Origin: an uncultured Chitinophaga sp.
Lineage (GTDB): Bacteria > Bacteroidota > Bacteroidia > Chitinophagales > Chitinophagaceae
Length of the DNA stretch: 5,011 nt
Assembly: GCF_937874145.1 (NCBI RefSeq)
Contig: NZ_CALNBI010000088.1
Span: 1 to 5,011 of the forward strand
Direction of reading: 5' to 3'
Shown: in pieces, positions 1 through 5,011 of the stretch
How positions within the stretch are numbered: the first letter of the stretch is position 1
How the letters are laid out: each line of letters opens with the position of its first letter
The notes under the pieces: model-generated
The model's database searches: none
Seen by the model: only the letters and a program-made list of their open reading frames with translations
What the model was told of the DNA's origin: nothing
Made by a program: the position numbers and the translations under genes

Positions 1-1821
1 GGTGACGATGTACGCACCGCCAGCGGCCGCCCCGGCACCCGCTACTGGCAAAACGCCGCCGATTACAAAATCGATGTAACTTTTGATGATGTGAAGGAAT
101 CCGTTTCCGGGACCGTCATCATCACCTATAAAAACAACAGCCCGGAGAACCTTCCCTTCCTCTGGCTGCAACTCGACCAGAACATTTACCGCCTTTCTTC
201 CAGGAGCGTGGCGGCAACCGCGCCCGCAGGCGGCCGCTGGGCCAACCGTAATTTCGACGGCGGCTACGATATCAGCAATGTTGCGCTGCTGACGGCGGGG
301 AAAGCGCAGAAAGCGAAGTTCGAAGTGAACGATACCCGTATGCGCGTGGAATTACCGCAGCCGCTGAAAGCCAATGGCGGCAGCATCCAGGTGCAGGTTG
401 ATTTTTCCTTCCCTATCCCGGAATATGGAACCGACCGGATGGGCATCCTGAATTCCAAAAACGGCCGCATCTACGAGATCGCGCAATGGTATCCCCGGAT
501 GTGCGTGTTCGACAACGTGTTGGGCTGGAACACCCTGCCGTACATGGGCCAGGGCGAATTCTACCTCGAATACGGCAATTTCGATTATACCGTAAATGCA
601 CCGGCCGGCCACATCGTGGTTGGTTCCGGCGAACTGCTTAATCCCGCGGAAGTGCTCACGCCCACGCAGCTGGCCCGCTGGAAACAGGCCTCCGCCAGCG
701 ATAAAACCGTAATGCTCCGCGATATCTCCGAAGTGAAGGATCCCGCTTCCCGTCCGGCGAAAGACCGCCTTACCTGGAAGTTCCGCTGCGCCAACACGCG
801 CGACGTGGCCTGGGCGGCCAGCAAATCGTTCATCTGGGACGCGGCGCGCATCAATCTCCCCGAAGGCAAAAAAGCCCTGGCGATGAGCGTGTATCCTGAA
901 GAAAGCGCGGGCGACTCCGCCTGGCGCCGTTCCACCGAATTCGTGAAAGGATGCATCGAACATTATTCCGAAAAATGGTATCCCTACACTTATCCCGCCG
1001 CCGTGAACGTAGCGGGCATAGTCGGAGGGATGGAATACCCCGGCATCGTGTTCTGCTCCGCCCGCGCACAGAAAGCCAGCCTGTGGGGCGTAACCAACCA
1101 CGAATTCGGGCATAACTGGTTCCCCATGATCGTAGGCAGCAACGAAAGAAGGTTTGGTTGGATGGACGAAGGTTTTAATACCTTTATCAATGGACTGGCA
1201 GACAAAGCATTCAATAACGGGGAATTCGACCACGGCCCCCGCGACCGCCATGCCCTGTCGCGCTCCATGTTCTTCGATTCCGCCAGCGCAATCCTCCACC
1301 GCCCGGACGTGATCCGCCCCGCGAGCTACGGTATCCTCGGGTATTACAAACCCGCCGTGGGCCTCGATATCCTGCGCGAAGTGGTGCTGGGTGAAGAGCG
1401 GTTCGACAAAGCATTCAAATATTACATCGACAACTGGGCGTTCAAACATCCCACGCAATGGGATTTCTTCCGCGCGATGGAAAACAGTGCAGGCGAGAGC
1501 CTTGACTGGTTCTGGCGTTCCTGGATCATCAACAACTGGAAGCTGGATATGGCAGTTGGCAACGTTGCGCCGCGCAATGACTCCACCACGGCCATCCAGG
1601 TGCTGTGCCTCGAAAAATCACCCATGCCGGTGGTAGTGGAAATCAAAGAAGCCGATGGAAAAACTTCCCGCGTAAACCTCCCGGTGGAAGTTTGGCAGGC
1701 CGGCGGCGCCTGGACCTTCCATCACTACTCGAAAAGCAAGGTAGTGGCTGTTACGGTGGACCCCGACAAGGTGCTGCCCGACGTCAATTCCGCCAATAAT
1801 ACCTGGAAAGCAGCACCCTGA
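1..1821 (+). CDS. M1-family zinc metallopeptidase (aminopeptidase-like), 5' end outside the window
   Basis: The frame is open from the first base and ends at TGA 1819-1821, giving 606 visible residues. The GTG at 91 is not the start, because the residues before it ([12 protein letters not shown]) already read as the N-terminal beta domain of M1 peptidases; the true start and probable signal peptide lie upstream. The catalytic core is intact: G-G-M-E-Y at visible residues 342-346 is the GxMEN-like substrate-binding motif, HEFGH at 367-371 carries two zinc-ligand histidines and the catalytic glutamate 368, and Glu390 in W-M-D-E-G-F is the third ligand, giving HExxH-x18-E. Tyr448 or Tyr449 is a candidate catalytic tyrosine. 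A helical region follows (residues about 455-515), then a short beta-rich tail (about 520-606). By family knowledge it removes N-terminal residues from peptides, probably in the periplasm or at the cell surface; exact specificity is unknown. No type IX secretion sorting domain is evident at the C-terminus. Family assignment is firm; export is inference. Confidence 0.95.
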   Translation, partial: GDDVRTASGRPGTRYWQNAADYKIDVTFDDVKESVSGTVIITYKNNSPENLPFLWLQLDQNIYRLSSRSVAATAPAGGRWANRNFDGGYDISNVALLTAGKAQKAKFEVNDTRMRVELPQPLKANGGSIQVQVDFSFPIPEYGTDRMGILNSKNGRIYEIAQWYPRMCVFDNVLGWNTLPYMGQGEFYLEYGNFDYTVNAPAGHIVVGSGELLNPAEVLTPTQLARWKQASASDKTVMLRDISEVKDPASRPAKDRLTWKFRCANTRDVAWAASKSFIWDAARINLPEGKKALAMSVYPEESAGDSAWRRSTEFVKGCIEHYSEKWYPYTYPAAVNVAGIVGGMEYPGIVFCSARAQKASLWGVTNHEFGHNWFPMIVGSNERRFGWMDEGFNTFINGLADKAFNNGEFDHGPRDRHALSRSMFFDSASAILHRPDVIRPASYGILGYYKPAVGLDILREVVLGEERFDKAFKYYIDNWAFKHPTQWDFFRAMENSAGESLDWFWRSWIINNWKLDMAVGNVAPRNDSTTAIQVLCLEKSPMPVVVEIKEADGKTSRVNLPVEVWQAGGAWTFHHYSKSKVVAVTVDPDKVLPDVNSANNTWKAAP

Positions 1822-1832
1822 TCATAAGACTC

Positions 1833-1845
1833 CGGAATATTTCCG
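1833..1845. repeat. Small inverted repeat just upstream of the terminator
   Basis: CGGAA (1833-1837) and TTCCG (1841-1845) are perfect complements around a TAT loop. The element directly abuts the larger terminator palindrome, starting 11 bases after the peptidase stop codon. It could form a weak extra hairpin at the mRNA 3' end or be a chance palindrome; five base pairs with a three-base loop is marginal. Confidence 0.4.
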
Positions 1846-1875
1846 AAGCGCTCCCGGCCGGGAGCGCTTTTTTTT
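1846..1875 (+). terminator. Rho-independent terminator of the M1 peptidase gene
   Basis: A perfect 24-base palindrome at 1846-1869 (arms AAGCGCTCCC and GGGAGCGCTT around GGCC) is followed immediately by a run of eight T (1868-1875). The stem is GC-rich and lies 24 bases after the peptidase stop codon, the classic intrinsic terminator layout. The T-run is only on the plus-strand side; the left flank has no matching A-run, so efficient termination is expected only for rightward transcription. This separates the peptidase transcript from the downstream sensor gene. Confidence 0.93.
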
Positions 1876-1897
1876 CGCCCGTATTTTCCTAAATTAG
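1868..1897 (+). promoter_or_regulatory. Candidate Bacteroidota-type promoter for the sensor gene
   Basis: TAAATTAG at 1890-1897 differs at one position from the Bacteroidota -7 consensus TAnnTTTG. The T-rich stretch at 1868-1875 lies at roughly the distance expected for the -33 (TTTG-like) element, though it has no good TTG. If real, transcription would begin around 1903-1906 and leave a leader of only about 15-18 bases. No purine-rich Shine-Dalgarno is seen before ATG 1921, which is common in this phylum. This is a weak pattern match in a short AT-rich gap, offered because some promoter is expected after the terminator. Confidence 0.3.
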
Positions 1898-1920
1898 AGT
1901 AGTTCCACGATGATCCATTC

Positions 1921-4900
1921 ATGTTGAAAAAATTACTGATTCCGCTATGTCTGATCGCGCTCTGCCAGGTCAAGGCGCAGCAACCCGCGTATCCCTTTAC
2001 CAGCCTCAACATCCATCATGGATTGAGCAACAACCAGGTCAACTGCATCTACAAGGATGACCGTGGTTTCCTGTGGTTCGGCACGCTCGGCGGCCTCAAC
2101 CGTTACGACGGCGCCAACGTCCGCGTGTTCCGGCATATCCTTTCCGATTCCCTTTCCCTGAACGATGATTACATTGTAGCGCTTTTTCCCGCCCCGGCCG
2201 GCAAAATGTACGTCCGGACGCGCAACGGCGATAACCTCTACGATCCGCGGCGCGAACAATTCTCCCCGGCTGCTGCATGGCTGGGCGCGCAGGGATTGCC
2301 GAAAGCCGGGTTGACGACGATGCTCATGACGGGCGACACCTGCTGGGCGGCGTACGCGGATTCAGGCCTGTACCGCCTCGGCGCCAGGGGCCATGCCGCA
2401 CGGATCGCGCTACCCATGCGGAACGGCGGGCGGATCGCGGATATCAAACGGGAAGACGACCGGCATTTGCTCCTGTTGTGGTTCGACGGGGCGCTGACCC
2501 GTATCGACATCCGCTCCGGGCAAACCGTATGGCATTCGGAAGCGCTCATCGCCAACGTTTCCCGCGCACCCATGACACTCGCACTGTTTGTAGATAACCA
2601 GAAGGATTGCTGGGTGTATATGCCGGGGAGCGATTTCGGAGTGCTGTACTTCCGGCCCTCGACCGGCGAGAAGCGCATCGTTTCGCGCAAAACCGGGATA
2701 CTCAATAACGACATTGTCAACAGCGTGATCCAGGACGACCGCGGCATGATTTGGATCGGGACGGATCACGGCGGCGTGAATGTGCTGGATAAACAAACTT
2801 TCCGGGCCAGGTTCTTCGTCAACCGGCCGGAAGATTCCAAAAGCATCGCGGAGAACGCGATTTATGCCTTGTATAAAGACAGCCAGGGTATCGTTTGGTG
2901 CGGGACTTATAAAAGAGGCGTGAGTTATTTCGCGGAGAACAAGATGAAATTCGCGCTGCATGAAGTCAAGCACGGCGACCCGCTGTCGCTGCCTTACAAC
3001 GACGTCAACTGCTTCGCGGAAGATAAAAAAGGCAATGTCTGGATCGGGACGAACGGGGGAGGATTGATTTATTACGACCGGAAGGCGCAAACCTATCGCC
3101 AGTACCGGCATCGCGCGGGCGACGAGAACAGCCTCAGCAATGATGTGATCGTGAGCCTCCACGTTGATAAGTGGGACCAGCTTTGGATCGGATATTATTT
3201 CGGGGGGATGGGTTATTTCAGGGATGGGAAGTTCACGCATTACAGTCATTCCCCGCAGGATGCGAACAGCCTGGCCAATAAAACCGTCTGGAAGCTGTAC
3301 GAAGACAAGCGCAACAACTTCTGGGTGGGGACGCTGGGCGGCGGGCTCGACCGGTTCGACCGCGGCAACGGGATTTTCTATCACAACAATGCGGACATGG
3401 CCAATTCGGTCCATTCCAACTATATCACCGCATTCGCCGAAACACCGGACGGCGACCTCTGGATCGGCACGGCTTATGGCATTGATGTGCTCGATAAATC
3501 GAAAGGCGTTTTCGTGCATTTGCTGCGCAGTACGCACCAGCTGAGCAACGACAATGTGACGTCGCTGCACTGCGACCGCCAGGGCCGCATGTGGGCCGGT
3601 ACGCGGGAGGGGCTTGGTTATTATGATCCGGTGGCGTTGACTTTCCGCACGTTCCGGATGGAAGACGGGCTGCCGGATAACACCATCGTCAGCATCCTGG
3701 AAAGTGACGACGGTTACCTGTGGATCAGTACGGCGCGCGGGCTTTCGCGGGTCCGGGCAACGGGAAAGGGGAGTGAACTGGTGATTTCCTGCAGGAATTA
3801 TGATGAGCAGGATGGTTTGCAGGGGAAGGTATTTAACGTGAATGCCGCGTTACGCCTGCGGAGCGGGGAATTGATTTTCGGCGGGGCGGATGGTTTCAAT
3901 CTCTTTGATCCGGCGGAGATCAGGGAAAACAGGACCCCTCCGGCATTGGTTTTCACGGGTTTGCAACTGTTCAACAAAACGATCGCGCCGGGTGAAAGCT
4001 TCCGCGGGCACACCGTGCTCGACGCTTCGCTGCCCGAAACGCGCAGTATTGACCTGCGGTACAATGAGAATGATTTTTCGGTGGATTTCGCTTCGCTGAA
4101 TTTCAGGAATGCGGATAAAAACCGGTATGAATACATGCTGGAAGGGTTTAACAAGGAATGGATGCTGACCGACGGAAAAACACGCCGGATATCTTATACC
4201 AACATTAACCCCGGCGAATACACGCTGCATGTGCGTTCTTCCCCGGAAGACGGCAATCCCACGGGCGGGGGCATATCGCTGCTGATCCGTATCCTTCCGC
4301 CCTGGTGGGCTACCGGTTGGGCCTATACGGCGTATGTGCTGCTCCTGGTGGCGGCGTTGTACCTGGGGCGGAGGGCCATCATCCGCCGCGCGCACCGCCG
4401 GTTTGCATTGCAGAACGAAAGGAAGGAAGCGCAGCGGCTGCATGAATTGGATATGATGAAGATCAAGCTATTGACGAATGTGAGCCACGAGCTGCGGACG
4501 CCTGTTTCCCTCATCCTTTCTCCCATCGAAGATTTCATCCGCCGCTCGGATGACGAAAGCGAGCGCCGGCAGTTCCAGCTTATCCGGCGAAATGCCAGGC
4601 GGCTCCTCAACCTGGTGAACCAATTGATGGATTTCCGGAAAATGGAAATGCGGGAATTGCGGACGGACCCCGTGCCGGGGGAGCTCATGGGCTTCCTCCG
4701 CGAATCCGCGCAGTCGTTTTCCGACCTGGCCGAACGCAAAGGCGTAACGCTGGCATATTCCGCGAATCCGGAACAGGTAAATGCCTGCTTCGACCACGAC
4801 AAGCTGGAGCGCATCATTTTCAACCTGTTATCCAACGCGTTCAAATTCACTCCCGCCGGCGGGAAGGTATCCGTCATCTCCGAAGTGACGATCGAACAGG

Positions 4901-5011
4901 AGCGCGCCTGGCTGGAAATCAAAGTCAGCGATACCGGGATCGGCATTGCGCCCGACCGTATCGGTAAAATATTCGAGCGTTACTTCCAGGCCGACCAGCG
5001 CAGCGCGTTCG
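1921..5011 (+). CDS. Hybrid two-component system (HTCS)-type sensor histidine kinase, 3' end outside the window
   Basis: The frame is open from ATG 1921 to the window end: 1030 complete codons. The start is secure: an in-frame TAG lies at 1900-1902, no other start codon falls between, and the ATG opens a signal peptide (M-L-K-K, hydrophobic core, likely cleavage near residues 19-20). Domains in order: about 14 two-component-regulator propeller blades (residues 35-667), with W-I-G-T-type motifs clearest in blades 6-13; a Y_Y_Y domain (about 710-790); one transmembrane helix (about 799-817); a charged linker helix (818-850); HisKA with N-V-S-H-E-L-R-T-P and phospho-accepting His856; and HATPase with an N-box (N968/N972), a D-T-G-I-G-I G1 box (1004-1009) and an F-box near 1017-1023. 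The sequence stops before the G2 box. Family members are about 1300-1450 residues and usually add a receiver and AraC-type helix-turn-helix, sensing glycans in the periplasm to activate polysaccharide-use genes. Whether this protein has those output domains cannot be seen; it could be a kinase without them. Confidence 0.95.
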   Translation, partial: MLKKLLIPLCLIALCQVKAQQPAYPFTSLNIHHGLSNNQVNCIYKDDRGFLWFGTLGGLNRYDGANVRVFRHILSDSLSLNDDYIVALFPAPAGKMYVRTRNGDNLYDPRREQFSPAAAWLGAQGLPKAGLTTMLMTGDTCWAAYADSGLYRLGARGHAARIALPMRNGGRIADIKREDDRHLLLLWFDGALTRIDIRSGQTVWHSEALIANVSRAPMTLALFVDNQKDCWVYMPGSDFGVLYFRPSTGEKRIVSRKTGILNNDIVNSVIQDDRGMIWIGTDHGGVNVLDKQTFRARFFVNRPEDSKSIAENAIYALYKDSQGIVWCGTYKRGVSYFAENKMKFALHEVKHGDPLSLPYNDVNCFAEDKKGNVWIGTNGGGLIYYDRKAQTYRQYRHRAGDENSLSNDVIVSLHVDKWDQLWIGYYFGGMGYFRDGKFTHYSHSPQDANSLANKTVWKLYEDKRNNFWVGTLGGGLDRFDRGNGIFYHNNADMANSVHSNYITAFAETPDGDLWIGTAYGIDVLDKSKGVFVHLLRSTHQLSNDNVTSLHCDRQGRMWAGTREGLGYYDPVALTFRTFRMEDGLPDNTIVSILESDDGYLWISTARGLSRVRATGKGSELVISCRNYDEQDGLQGKVFNVNAALRLRSGELIFGGADGFNLFDPAEIRENRTPPALVFTGLQLFNKTIAPGESFRGHTVLDASLPETRSIDLRYNENDFSVDFASLNFRNADKNRYEYMLEGFNKEWMLTDGKTRRISYTNINPGEYTLHVRSSPEDGNPTGGGISLLIRILPPWWATGWAYTAYVLLLVAALYLGRRAIIRRAHRRFALQNERKEAQRLHELDMMKIKLLTNVSHELRTPVSLILSPIEDFIRRSDDESERRQFQLIRRNARRLLNLVNQLMDFRKMEMRELRTDPVPGELMGFLRESAQSFSDLAERKGVTLAYSANPEQVNACFDHDKLERIIFNLLSNAFKFTPAGGKVSVISEVTIEQERAWLEIKVSDTGIGIAPDRIGKIFERYFQADQRSAF
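2023..3921 (+). repeat. Protein-level propeller repeats (about 14 Reg_prop blades) in the sensor gene
   Basis: Successive units of about 43-48 residues share the pattern L-x-N-[DN]-x-[VI]-x-x-[IL]-x-x-D-x-x-G-x-[LVI]-W-[IVF]-G-T, then a glycine-rich turn and a Y/L-D strand. Blade starts by sensor residue: 35, about 80, about 131, about 169, about 217, 261, 309, 357, 404, 450, 496, 540, 583 and about 638. Blade 1 and blades 6-13 match well; blades 2-5 and 14 are recognised mainly by spacing and strand pattern. Fourteen blades fit the two seven-bladed propellers known for HTCS sensors. The repeats have diverged at DNA level, so recombination between them looks unlikely. Confidence 0.8.

Noticed and set aside
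91..93. GTG as the start codon of the peptidase
   Set aside because: The same frame is open to base 1 and the upstream residues fit the M1 N-terminal domain, so this GTG is an internal valine codon.
352..1458. Long minus-strand open frame (368 codons) opposite the M1 peptidase
   Set aside because: Antisense shadow of a GC-rich gene. The translation shows no recognisable domain, while the plus strand encodes an intact zinc site through the same bases.
1846..1875. Bidirectional terminator
   Set aside because: The palindrome is symmetric but only the plus strand has a following T-run, and no convergent minus-strand gene exists in the window.
1951..1965. Possible lipoprotein signal (L-I-A-L-C) at the sensor N-terminus
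   Set aside because: Leucine just before the cysteine does not fit the lipobox, which needs a small residue there. An ordinary signal peptide with cleavage near residues 19-20 fits better, as in other HTCS sensors.
2410..3570. Long minus-strand open frame (386 codons) opposite the sensor propeller
   Set aside because: Its repetitive look simply mirrors the propeller repeats on the plus strand. It has no known fold signature and lies wholly inside a confidently assigned gene.
3850..4946. Minus-strand open frames of 109-207 codons opposite the Y_Y_Y and kinase region
   Set aside because: Compositions rich in Arg, Ser and Pro with no domains, overlapping conserved HisKA and HATPase coding sequence on the plus strand.

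Overview
The window looks like chromosomal DNA from a Bacteroidota bacterium, probably a relatively GC-rich member of the Chitinophaga/Chitinophagaceae group. That rests on three things: the kind of two-component sensor present (a propeller-Y_Y_Y-histidine kinase protein, a hallmark of Bacteroidota), a signal peptide ending in a K-A-Q type site, and the lack of a clear Shine-Dalgarno sequence before the only visible gene start. The lineage call is inference from sequence style; no marker gene is present.

Layout: two plus-strand genes, each cut by a window edge. Positions 1-1821 hold the body and C-terminus of an exported M1-family (gluzincin) zinc aminopeptidase-like protein, whose start lies upstream of the window. 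A 99-base gap (1822-1920) contains a strong rho-independent terminator and a weak candidate promoter. From 1921 to the window end runs the first 1030 codons of a large hybrid two-component system (HTCS)-type sensor: signal peptide, about 14 propeller blades, Y_Y_Y domain, one transmembrane helix, HisKA with its phospho-accepting histidine, and most of the HATPase domain. The G2 box, and any receiver and AraC-type DNA-binding domains, would lie beyond the right edge.

The genes point the same way, but the terminator between them suggests separate transcription. Nothing visible links their functions. HTCS proteins usually control a nearby polysaccharide-use locus; no SusC/SusD or glycoside hydrolase gene is in the window, so the ligand and target cannot be named. 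I found no mobile element, CRISPR array, tRNA or rRNA, and no convincing minus-strand gene. I do not see a clearly new system; the points worth checking are the uneven propeller, the compact intergenic control region and the unseen output of the sensor.
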